A stretch of 64,000 nucleotides of DNA, taken from positions 310,001 to 374,000 of the forward strand of contig NZ_JAHZQZ020000014.1 in assembly GCF_019449275.2 (NCBI RefSeq), read 5' to 3'. Position 1 is the first letter of the stretch. Each line of letters opens with the position of its first letter. Below the pieces are notes generated by a model that saw only the letters and a list, made by a program, of their open reading frames with translations, was not told where the DNA came from and did no database searches. Positions 1-7,334 of the stretch are shown here, in pieces. A program made the position numbers and the translations under genes. The stretch comes from Microbacterium sp. HD4P20. Lineage in GTDB: Bacteria > Actinomycetota > Actinomycetes > Actinomycetales > Microbacteriaceae.

Positions 1-731
1 CCGGTGTTCTGCTCGATCACGCGCCAGTACTCGGACTCGATCCCGCGCTGCTCGACGTGACCGAGCCCCATGAGCACGTAATTGTGGATGAGCTCGTGGT
101 CGCGCAGCGGCTCACCGGTGGAATTGAGGCTCTCGAAGATCTGTTGCGCGTTGGCACCGGTGCCCAGGGTGATCGCCACATGCTCGAGCTTCTGCAGACC
201 GCGCCAGATGTGGGGCGCCTCGTCGAGGCTGATCTGGCTGCGGAAAAAGGCGTAGTTGTCGTCGAAGCGCGAATCGCGGGACTCACCGGCGGGAAGCGCA
301 AGGTCGAGCACCACTCGCTCGAACACCGACGCCCACGCGTGGTGAGGGCGCAGCTTCGTCAGCGTCGGGTCGTCGGAATGCACGAGTACGCGGGCGAGCT
401 CATCGGCCAGCGCGGGGTCGGACTCACGGACGGTGTGATGCAGTGCCGCGACCAGCAGCATGAGGGTCGTCGTACGCTGCTGGCCGTCGATGAGGACGAG
501 CTCCGCGGTGTCGGTGCCCCCACCCGCGGAGGACAGGATCGACCCGATGAAGTGCATGTGTCCGTCGTCCAGGTCGGCGACCGCGCGGATATCGGCGAGC
601 AACTGCTCGCAAGCGCCGATATCCCACCGGTACTGCCGCTGGTATACCGGGACGACGATGGTCCAATCGGCTGCCGACAGCCACCCGATCGTGTTGACAG
701 CGGTGGCGTCGACATTCGTGGCACTGACCAT
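1..731 (-). CDS. DUF262 (GmrSD N-terminal-like) protein, 3' end outside window
   Basis: The frame opens at an ATG at 731, with an in-frame stop five codons upstream, and runs off the left edge, so about 243 residues are visible. Seen: a VPVYQRQYRWD block near residue 28, followed by FIGSI and LIDGQQRTTTLMLL. These are the landmarks of the DUF262 fold. In that family the DGQQR block contributes to an NTP-hydrolysing, ParB-like nuclease centre found in type IV modification-dependent restriction enzymes of the GmrSD kind. The C-terminal half, which would show whether a DUF1524 HNH nuclease domain follows, is missing. A defence role is an inference from the family; no other restriction gene is visible nearby. 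Confidence 0.8.
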   Translation of the reverse strand, partial: MVSATNVDATAVNTIGWLSAADWTIVVPVYQRQYRWDIGACEQLLADIRAVADLDDGHMHFIGSILSSAGGGTDTAELVLIDGQQRTTTLMLLVAALHHTVRESDPALADELARVLVHSDDPTLTKLRPHHAWASVFERVVLDLALPAGESRDSRFDDNYAFFRSQISLDEAPHIWRGLQKLEHVAITLGTGANAQQIFESLNSTGEPLRDHELIHNYVLMGLGHVEQRGIESEYWRVIEQNT

Positions 732-803
732 GGCGTGTCCAGTCTACGGGCCGGGCACGCGCGGACGAGAGTTGCCGGAGCGTCCCGGCGGGCGCCCGGA
801 ACC

Positions 804-822
804 CCGAGGTAGGCTTGCCTAA
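804..822 (+). promoter_or_regulatory. Possible DtxR/IdeR iron box
   Basis: The right half reads AGGCTTGCCTAA, close to the half-site AGGCTAACCTAA of the 19-bp actinobacterial iron-box consensus; the left half is poor. It lies about 50 bp before the ATG of a protein with an Fe(II)-binding-like HxD motif, which makes iron control plausible. The match is moderate and unproven. Confidence 0.35.
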
Positions 823-873
823 GTTGGGCCTGTAAAAACGCGCTGGCCCGCTGACCGAAAGGCATGATTCGTC

Positions 874-1647
874 ATGGGTTATATCAAGTCCGCCGCGCTC
901 GAAGAGACCGGCTATGTCGTCCTCGACCGCTACAACCAGGAGCTCGACCCCAAGGAATGGCTCGACATCGAGTACAACGATTGGAAGTCCTCGGGCGACA
1001 CACGATTCGCACCGCTGGCCAGCGCCTTCGGTGAGATCGAGTGCAACGGCTTCTGGAACCACAAGCCGCCGCGCACCGACAAGGACGGCGTGTGGATCGA
1101 CTCGCAGGTCGAGAAGGCGCCGAACCTCGTGCGCCGCGCACAGGAGCCGGGCGCCAACGTCGGCCGTTGCCGCGTCATCGAGCTGCAGCCCACTCCTTAC
1201 GGGGAGTGCCTGTACAACCTCCACCAGGACGACAACAACCGGCTGAACCCCGACGGGACCGGCTGGGTTGTACGCGGATTCTTCAACCTCACGGATGACA
1301 AAGACAGCTTCTTCGTGCTGCGTGAGAACCGCACCGATCCGGCGGGCGAGGTTCGCATCGCGCTCCCGGCCGGCGCTCAGCTGATCATCGACACGCAGCG
1401 CCTGTGGCACGCGGCGACCCATGTGGGCAGCGAGCCGCGCTACTGCCTCATCACCTCGTGGACCTCCGGTCCCGAGCTGGATGCGTACATCGAGAAGCAC
1501 AACGGTGTGAACAGGGCCGAGAGCGTCGACGTGCCGCAGGACGTGCTCGAAGCGGGCTACGCCGAGCAGGCCCGCAAGGACGCCGCCCGGGCCGCGTACT
1601 ACGCCGCGAAGGGCCAGCTCGAGGTGCAGGCGATGAGCGAGGCCTGA
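874..1647 (+). CDS. Putative Fe(II)/2-oxoglutarate-dependent oxygenase-like protein
   Basis: A 257-residue soluble protein with no signal peptide. Seen: an HxD pair (H117, D119) in NLHQDDNN, then, about 60 residues later, LWHAATH (H179 and H183) followed by R189 in EPRYCLITSW. This spacing fits the facial triad and the 2-oxoglutarate-binding arginine of a double-stranded beta-helix dioxygenase. The substrate is unknown and the family name is inferred from the motif only. The ATG at 874 is preceded by GAAAGG; an earlier ATG at 863 is out of frame. The last 45 residues are Ala/Glu-rich and helical. A strong terminator follows directly, so the gene is probably monocistronic. A possible iron box lies upstream. 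Confidence 0.6.
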   Translation: MGYIKSAALEETGYVVLDRYNQELDPKEWLDIEYNDWKSSGDTRFAPLASAFGEIECNGFWNHKPPRTDKDGVWIDSQVEKAPNLVRRAQEPGANVGRCRVIELQPTPYGECLYNLHQDDNNRLNPDGTGWVVRGFFNLTDDKDSFFVLRENRTDPAGEVRIALPAGAQLIIDTQRLWHAATHVGSEPRYCLITSWTSGPELDAYIEKHNGVNRAESVDVPQDVLEAGYAEQARKDAARAAYYAAKGQLEVQAMSEA

Positions 1648-1668
1648 GCCTCACCGGAGCACCTCGGC

Positions 1669-1708
1669 AGGGCGGCCGAATCACACTCTTGTGATTCGGC
1701 CGCCCTTT
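1669..1708 (+). terminator. Rho-independent terminator
   Basis: A perfect 16-bp stem (1669-1684 with 1691-1706) around a 6-nt loop, followed by TT. It closes the gene ending at 1647. Confidence 0.8.
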
Positions 1709-1805
1709 CGGCGATAATGGCGACAGCACAACCGAAAAGCACGCTGTGAGCTCAACTCAGTGAGTCAGGTCGTAGGGGAAGACGCACCTGACGAACGGAG
1801 AGATC

Positions 1806-2309
1806 ATGGCGACACCACAGGCGCGCGGAGTGATCTACATTCACTCGGCGCCACGGGCGTTGTGCCCCCACCTCGAGTGGGCGGTAGGGCGTGCTCTCGG
1901 GCGCGCCGTGAACTTCGACTGGACCGACCAGCCGGTTCTCACGGGCAGCCGCCGGTGCGAGTTCTACTGGGAGGGCGCCGCCGGCACCGGTGCTGCGCTG
2001 GCCACGGCGATCCGCGGCTGGGAGCACTTGCGCTTCGAAGTCACTGAGGACCCGACGCCGCGCAGCGACGGCGGGCGGTGGCTGCACACGCCGGGCCTGG
2101 GCATCCACTACGCGCAGACCGACTCCGCCGGCAACGTCGTGATCGGCGAGGATCGCATCCGGTACGCCATGGACATCGCGAGCGGCGATGCCTTCGAGTT
2201 GCAGCGCGAGCTTCAGGTCGCGCTCGGGGCGGCATGGGACGACGAGCTCGAGCCCTTCCGTCACGCCAGCGACGAGGCCCCTGTGGTCTGGCTGCACAAG
2301 GTGGGATAG
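1806..2309 (+). CDS. DUF3145 family protein
   Basis: A 167-residue soluble protein recognised as the actinobacterial DUF3145 family from its start (GVIYIHSAPRALCPHLEWAVG) and length. Further landmarks are FDWTDQP, CEFYWEG and the C-terminal VVWLHKVG. There is no known function and no catalytic motif that I can name. The ATG at 1806 has a GGAG just upstream. The neighbour on the far side of the terminator, fabF, is convergent, so the gene is a single unit. Confidence 0.85.
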   Translation: MATPQARGVIYIHSAPRALCPHLEWAVGRALGRAVNFDWTDQPVLTGSRRCEFYWEGAAGTGAALATAIRGWEHLRFEVTEDPTPRSDGGRWLHTPGLGIHYAQTDSAGNVVIGEDRIRYAMDIASGDAFELQRELQVALGAAWDDELEPFRHASDEAPVVWLHKVG

Positions 2310-2413
2310 TCGCCAGCGTGGAGAGACGTCAGGCGGGGCGCGGCGTGACTACCGGATGCCGGTGAAGACACTCCTGGCGCTGAGAAAGCGAATCGCCACC
2401 GCCTGAGAACGAC

Positions 2414-2446
2414 AGACGCCCCCGGCCGGCTTCGCCGGGGGCGTCT
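2414..2446. terminator. Bidirectional terminator between DUF3145 gene and fabF
   Basis: A 13-bp GC-rich stem (2414-2426 with 2434-2446) with a short loop lies between two convergent genes and can serve both. Confidence 0.7.
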
Positions 2447-2464
2447 TCGTGTCGTGTGCCGGCC

Positions 2465-3703
2465 CTACGCCGATGCGAAGGCCGCGACGGCGTTGTGGCC
2501 GCCGAAGCCGAACGAGTTGCTGATCGCCAGCTGCTGACCGTCGCCGAGCGGCGTCGTGGAGCCGGAGATCCGGAACGGAACCTCGGGATCCTGGGTGGTG
2601 ATGTTGATCGTCGGGGGAGCGACCCCGTCCCGCAGCGCAAGGATCGTGAAGATCGCCTCCAGCGCGCCGGTGCCTCCGAGCAGGTGCCCTGTCGACGCTT
2701 TCGTCGCCGAGACGGGGATCTCTTCGACGCGCGCCCCGAACACGGCCTTGAGCGCCTGGTACTCGTTCGGGTCACCGACCGGCGTCGACGTGGCGTGTGC
2801 GTTGATGTGCGTGACATCGTCGGGGGAGGCATCCGCCATCGCCAGCGCCATGCGCACGGCACGTGCGGCGCCGAGCCCCTCGGGATCGTTCGCGGTGATG
2901 TGGTACGAATCGGCCGTCACGCCGCCACCGACGACCACGCCGTAGATCTTGGCGCCGCGAGCGCGCGCGTGCTCCTCGGTCTCGAGGATGAGCGCACCGG
3001 CGCCCTCTCCCATGACGAAGCCGTCGCGGTCGACACTGCACGGCCGGGAAGCGGTCGCCGGGTCGTCGTTGCGTCGCGAGAGGGCCTGCATCGAAGCGAA
3101 CGACGCGATCGTGATGGGATGGATGGCGGACTCGGTGCCGCCGGCGATCACGACGTCGGCAAGGCCCGCACGGATGTGCTCCACGGCGTTCACGATCGAC
3201 TCGGTGCTCGAGGCGCACGCACTCGCGACCGTGCGGGCGTATGCGCGGGCGCCGAAGTGCAGCGAGAGGTTTCCCGCGGCGGCGTTCGGCATGAGCATCG
3301 GCACCGTCATCGGCATGACCCGCCGCGGGCCCTTCTCACGCAGGGTGTCCCACGCGTCCAGGAGCGTCCAGACGCCGCCGATGCCGGTGGCGAAGTCGAC
3401 TCCGAGCCTCTCCGGCTCGACGTCGGGGCTTCCGGCATCCGCCCATGCCTCCATCGCCGCGACCAGCGCGAACTGCGACGCCGGGTCGAGACGCTTCGCC
3501 ACGGGGCGATCCAGGACCGTGTCGGGCCGCACCTTCGCCTGTGCGGCGAACGTGACCGGCAGCTGATACTGCTCGACCCATTCGTGCTCGAGGGTGCTGG
3601 TGCCGGAGGCGCCGTCCAACAGCGCCGACCAGCTCTCTGGTGCCGTCCCACCGAGAGGCGACGAAGCGCCGATGCCGGTGACGACGATGCGGGAGTTGCT
3701 CAT
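2465..3703 (-). CDS. fabF: Beta-ketoacyl-ACP synthase II
   Basis: Condenses malonyl-ACP with acyl-ACP in the elongation step of type II fatty-acid synthesis. At 412 residues it has the usual family length. The thiolase-fold triad is visible: nucleophile C163 in VASACASS, H303 in INAHATSTPVGD and H340 in TKASTGHLLGG; the glycine-rich FGFGGHN lies near the C-terminus. It is the last gene of the minus-strand run fabD-fabH-acpP-fabF, 55 bp after acpP, and a terminator follows. The order matches the fasR-fabD-fabH-acpP-fabF cluster of Streptomyces. Confidence 0.95.
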   Translation of the reverse strand: MSNSRIVVTGIGASSPLGGTAPESWSALLDGASGTSTLEHEWVEQYQLPVTFAAQAKVRPDTVLDRPVAKRLDPASQFALVAAMEAWADAGSPDVEPERLGVDFATGIGGVWTLLDAWDTLREKGPRRVMPMTVPMLMPNAAAGNLSLHFGARAYARTVASACASSTESIVNAVEHIRAGLADVVIAGGTESAIHPITIASFASMQALSRRNDDPATASRPCSVDRDGFVMGEGAGALILETEEHARARGAKIYGVVVGGGVTADSYHITANDPEGLGAARAVRMALAMADASPDDVTHINAHATSTPVGDPNEYQALKAVFGARVEEIPVSATKASTGHLLGGTGALEAIFTILALRDGVAPPTINITTQDPEVPFRISGSTTPLGDGQQLAISNSFGFGGHNAVAAFASA

Positions 3704-3758
3704 GTGGTCCAGATCCTCGTGGGTGAGCCGGTGGGGGCCGCAGCCCCCACCGGGGCTG

Positions 3759-4007
3759 CTACGCCTGGTTCGACGTGATGTAGCTGACGGCGTCGCCGAC
3801 GGTCTTGAGGTTCTTCACCTCGTCGTCGGGGATGGTGACGCCGAACTTCTCCTCGGCGTTGACGACGATCGTCATCATCGAGATCGAGTCGATGTCGAGG
3901 TCATCCGTGAACGACTTCTCGAGAGCGACCTCGTCGGCCGAGATGCCCGTCTCATCGGTGATGAGCTCGGCGAGCCCGGCGAGGACCTCGTCGGTGGTGA
4001 ATGCCAT
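3759..4007 (-). CDS. acpP: Acyl carrier protein
   Basis: An 82-residue acidic carrier of growing acyl chains. The phosphopantetheine attachment serine is S41 in DIDSIS; the residue after it is Ile rather than the common Leu of DSL. The true start is the ATG at 4007, preceded by an AGGAG ribosome site; the frame stays open upstream but has no comparable start. It sits between fabH and fabF, 73 bp from fabH, as is usual in actinobacterial fab clusters. Confidence 0.95.
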   Translation of the reverse strand: MAFTTDEVLAGLAELITDETGISADEVALEKSFTDDLDIDSISMMTIVVNAEEKFGVTIPDDEVKNLKTVGDAVSYITSNQA

Positions 4008-4080
4008 GGTTTCTCCTGTTTCTTGGGGGGTACGACAGCCCGGGCGGGCGGATCTCAGTCTAGAGTCGTGCGGTCCGGCC

Positions 4081-5082
4081 TCACGGAAGGACGACGACCT
4101 GCGCGCCGAACACGAGGCCGGCGCCGAACCCGATCTGCAGCGCGAGGCCGCCGCTGAGACCGGGGTTCTCCTCGAGGAGACGGTGGGTTGCGAGCGGGAT
4201 GGAGGCGGCCGACGTGTTGCCGGTCGTCTCGATGTCACGGCCGATCGCCACGGTGTCGGGCAGGCCCAGCTGCTTCGCGAACTCGTCGATGATGCGCATG
4301 TTCGCCTGGTGGGGCACGAATGCGGCGAGATCGGATGCCTCGATCCCGGCCGCCTCCAGGGCCTGTCGGGCGACCTTCACCATCTCCCACACCGCCCACC
4401 GGAAGACGGTCGGGCCCTCCTGGCGGAGCGTCGGCCAGGGAGCGAGGCCGTCCCGGAAGTCGGTGAGGGTGTGGTTCATCCCGACAGCATCTGCCTTCGA
4501 GCCGTCCGATCCCCAGATGGTGGGGCCGATGCCGGGCGTGTCGCTCGGCCCGATGACGACTGCTCCGGCGCCGTCGCCAAGCAGGAACGAGATGCTGCGA
4601 TCAGTGGGATCGACGACATCGCTCAGCTTCTCCGCGCCGATGACGACCGCGTAGTGCGCGGCTCCCGCGCGGATGAGCGCGTCGGCCTGAGCGACGCCGT
4701 AGGCGAAGCCGGCACACGCGGCATTGAGGTCGTACGCCGCGGCGGGGTTCGCTCCCACGCGATCGGCGACGATCGCCGAAACGGACGGCGTCTGCTTGGG
4801 ATTGCTGACGGTGGCCACGATGACGGCGTCCACCTGCGCCGGGTCAACCCCGGACCGCACGATCGCTTCGCGGGCGGCATCCGTCGCCAGATCGATCGCG
4901 TCGGTCTCGCGGACCGCACGCGTGCGCGTCACGATGCCGGTGCGCTGACGGATCCACTCATCGCTCGAATCGATCGGACCGACGAGATCGTCGTTGGGGA
5001 CGGCGATCTCGCCGCGGGCAGCGCCGTAGGCATAGATGCGCGTGTGAGCGGCACCGGTGGGCTGGACGAGCGTTCGAGTCAT
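4081..5082 (-). CDS. fabH: Beta-ketoacyl-ACP synthase III
   Basis: Starts fatty-acid synthesis by condensing acyl-CoA with malonyl-ACP. It has 333 residues with the full triad: C123 in NAACAGFAYG, H258 in FVPHQANMRI and N289 in ETTGNTSAAS. The ATG at 5082 was chosen because it gives the family N-terminus and lies 11 bp after the fabD stop with GGAG in front; the open frame upstream overlaps fabD and is not homologous. In Microbacteriaceae this enzyme normally uses branched primers, which would suit anteiso/iso fatty acids, but specificity cannot be read here. Confidence 0.95.
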   Translation of the reverse strand: MTRTLVQPTGAAHTRIYAYGAARGEIAVPNDDLVGPIDSSDEWIRQRTGIVTRTRAVRETDAIDLATDAAREAIVRSGVDPAQVDAVIVATVSNPKQTPSVSAIVADRVGANPAAAYDLNAACAGFAYGVAQADALIRAGAAHYAVVIGAEKLSDVVDPTDRSISFLLGDGAGAVVIGPSDTPGIGPTIWGSDGSKADAVGMNHTLTDFRDGLAPWPTLRQEGPTVFRWAVWEMVKVARQALEAAGIEASDLAAFVPHQANMRIIDEFAKQLGLPDTVAIGRDIETTGNTSAASIPLATHRLLEENPGLSGGLALQIGFGAGLVFGAQVVVLP

Positions 5083-5093
5083 GATGTCTCCGG

Positions 5094-6005
5094 TCACACG
5101 TCGGCGGCGAGCAGCGCTGCCGCGGCGTCCAGGTCGTCGGGGGTCTTGACCGCCACGGCGGGGATGCCGCGCAGAGCGCGCTTGGCGAGTCCCGTCAGCG
5201 TACCTGCAGGGGTGAGCTCCACCAGCCCGTCGATCCCCGCGTCGGCGAACGAAGCCATACACAGATCCCAGCGCACCGGAGATGCGACCTGGTTCACCAG
5301 CAGCTCCACGAAAGCCACGCCCGACGTGACGGCCGCGCCATCGCTGTTGGTCCAGAGGGTCACGGTCGGATCGGAAGCGGCGGCCGCTCCTGCAGCGGCG
5401 CGGAGCTTCTCGACGGCGGGCGCCATATAGCGCGTGTGGAACGCGCCCGCGACCTGGAGCGGGATCACCCGGGTGCCGGTCGGCGGCTCGGCGGCCAGCG
5501 CGCGGAGGCCCTCGGCGGTGCCCGCCACGACGAGCTGACCACCGCCGTTGTAGTTGGCCGGCGCCAGTTCAAGCTCTTCGAGACGGGCGAGGACGGTTGC
5601 TTCGTCGCCGCCGATGACGGCGCTCATTCCGGTGTCGGCAGCCGCGGCGGCCTCGGCCATCGCACGCCCGCGAGTGCCGACGAGGCTGAGCGCCGCCTGC
5701 TCGGTGAGGACGCCGGCGGCTGCGGCAGCGGCGAACTCGCCGACCGAGTGTCCGGCGACACCGTCGATGCGCTCGCGGCCCGGCAGCGCGTTCCACGACA
5801 GCAGACTCGCCGCGACGATCAGCGGCTGGGCCACCTGCGTGTCGCGGATCCGGTCAGCGTCCCATTCGGTGCCCGCTGCGAGGAGGTCGACACCCGACCA
5901 CTCGGAGTACTGCGCGAGACGCTCGCGTGCACCCTCGACCGCGAGCCAGGGGGCGAGGAAGCCGGGGGACTGGGAGCCCTGACCGGGGAAGACCGCAATT
6001 CTCAC
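5094..6005 (-). CDS. fabD: Malonyl-CoA:ACP transacylase
   Basis: Loads malonate onto ACP. It has 303 residues starting with GTG at 6005 (MRIAVFPGQGSQ). The active serine is S87 in GHSVGE and the partner histidine H190 is in GAFHTRYM. It is the first fab gene of the minus-strand cluster, separated from the fasR-like regulator by about 100 bp. That gap carries an inverted repeat that could be an operator, so the fab genes may have their own promoter here. Confidence 0.95.
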   Translation of the reverse strand: MRIAVFPGQGSQSPGFLAPWLAVEGARERLAQYSEWSGVDLLAAGTEWDADRIRDTQVAQPLIVAASLLSWNALPGRERIDGVAGHSVGEFAAAAAAGVLTEQAALSLVGTRGRAMAEAAAAADTGMSAVIGGDEATVLARLEELELAPANYNGGGQLVVAGTAEGLRALAAEPPTGTRVIPLQVAGAFHTRYMAPAVEKLRAAAGAAAASDPTVTLWTNSDGAAVTSGVAFVELLVNQVASPVRWDLCMASFADAGIDGLVELTPAGTLTGLAKRALRGIPAVAVKTPDDLDAAAALLAADV

Positions 6006-6074
6006 TGTTCCATCCTGTCAATGTTCACGAGGCGGGTTCTGGCGGTTTCGTCACAAGAATGCGGGCATGCTTTG

Positions 6075-6091
6075 TGCGTGGCGTCCACACA
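6075..6091. promoter_or_regulatory. Inverted repeat upstream of fabD, possible FasR operator
   Basis: TGCGTGG-CGT-CCACACA is an imperfect dyad (6 of 7 arm positions pair) in the 103-bp gap between the regulator gene and fabD. Position and symmetry suggest a regulator site; identity with a FasR site is not shown. Confidence 0.3.
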
Positions 6092-6108
6092 GTGCACGAC
6101 TCGGCCCG

Positions 6109-7326
6109 TCAGGATGCTCCGCGCCGAGCGGCCGTCGGGCGCCGGCGCGTGGCATCCGTGCCGATCGAGCCGAGGATCAGCGCGGTCTGGAGGATCAGCG
6201 CCTCCCGTGGGCCGGTCGCATCCCAGCCGATGACTTCCGACACGCGCTTCAGGCGGTAGCGCACCGTATTCGGGTGGACGAACAGTTCGCGCGCGGTGGC
6301 CTCGAGAGACCGGCCGTTGTCGAGGTAGGCCCACAGCGTCGAGACGAGGTCAGAGCTGTGCGCCTGCAACGGGCGGTAGATGCGCTCCACAAGGGTCTGC
6401 TTCGCGAGTGGATCGCCGGCTAGCGCCCGCTCCGGGAGCAGATCGTCCGCTTCGACCGGACGCGGCGCATGGCGCCATGCCCGCGCGACCGCGAACCCGG
6501 CGAGGGCACCCCGTGCGCTCTGTCCGGCGTCGACCAGGGCCGGCACCGTCGGACCCAGCACCAGGTATCCGCTCCCGAACCCGGGCTCCAGGCGTTTCGC
6601 GATCTCGTCGAACGGCAGGTCCGCGGCCGGCTCGTCGGCCCGTGCCGACAGCTCGGCGCGGCCGAGCACCAGCACCAGGCGCGAGCCCTGGACGCCGATC
6701 AGCACATCGACGCCGAGCTTTCGAGCGGTCCGGCGCAACTGGTCGACATCGAACTGGGGAGGTGTGGTCCCCACCAGCACCGAGACCTCGCCGTGTCCGT
6801 GCCAACCCAGAGCGGCGATGCGGCTCGGCAGCTCCTCGTCGGCCTCGCCGGTGAGGATCGAATCCACGACGAGCGCCTCGAGCCGTGCATCCCACAGCCC
6901 GCGTGCTTCTGCGGCTCGCGCGTAGACGTCCGCCGCGGCGAAGGCCACTTCGCGGGAGTAGAGCAGGATCGCCTCGCGGAGGTGCTCGCCCCTGCCCGCG
7001 ACACGCTCCTCGGTCACCTCGACGGTGACTCGGATCAGCTGCAGCGTCTGCTGGAGGCTGACGCTGCGCAGCAACTCACGCGGCGCTGCCGCGAAGATGT
7101 CGGAGGCGATCCAGGGAGTGGATTGGGGATCGTCGTACCACTGGATGAACGACGTGATGCCGGCCTGCGCCACCAGCCCGACGGCGGAGCGCCGGGCCGG
7201 TGGCATCTCGGCATACCAGGGCAGGGTGTCTTCGAGCCGCTTGATGGTGACGGTCGCGATGTCGCCTGAGATGCGCCGAAGCCACGCGAGCGTGTCGTCT
7301 TTGTCCATCGCAGCGGTCGAGGGCAT
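6109..7326 (-). CDS. fasR: PucR-type transcriptional regulator, FasR-like
   Basis: A 405-residue regulator. The C-terminus carries the PucR/CdaR helix-turn-helix: SLEATARELFVHPNTVRYRL with a flanking LKRVSEVIGWD. The N-terminal two thirds are a sensory region without recognisable catalytic residues. In Streptomyces coelicolor a PucR-like activator named FasR sits directly upstream of fabD-fabH-acpP-fabF and activates it; the same arrangement here supports the name. The gene begins 8 bp after the aceE stop, so it is probably co-transcribed with aceE. A second in-frame ATG lies six codons in (MDKDD) and could be the start. Confidence 0.8.
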   Translation of the reverse strand: MPSTAAMDKDDTLAWLRRISGDIATVTIKRLEDTLPWYAEMPPARRSAVGLVAQAGITSFIQWYDDPQSTPWIASDIFAAAPRELLRSVSLQQTLQLIRVTVEVTEERVAGRGEHLREAILLYSREVAFAAADVYARAAEARGLWDARLEALVVDSILTGEADEELPSRIAALGWHGHGEVSVLVGTTPPQFDVDQLRRTARKLGVDVLIGVQGSRLVLVLGRAELSARADEPAADLPFDEIAKRLEPGFGSGYLVLGPTVPALVDAGQSARGALAGFAVARAWRHAPRPVEADDLLPERALAGDPLAKQTLVERIYRPLQAHSSDLVSTLWAYLDNGRSLEATARELFVHPNTVRYRLKRVSEVIGWDATGPREALILQTALILGSIGTDATRRRPTAARRGAS

Positions 7327-7334
7327 GCGACGCG

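Noticed and set aside
2357..2407. Sixteen-codon frame beginning MPVKTLLAL before the terminator
   Set aside because: No ribosome site, promoter or family signal; chance is likely.
2456..3778. Long open frame antisense to fabF, and similar long antisense frames opposite aceE, gyrase-type genes, acnA and dxs
   Set aside because: High-GC codon bias opens these frames; their translations are Arg/Ala/Gly-rich without family motifs, and the opposite strand carries clear enzymes.
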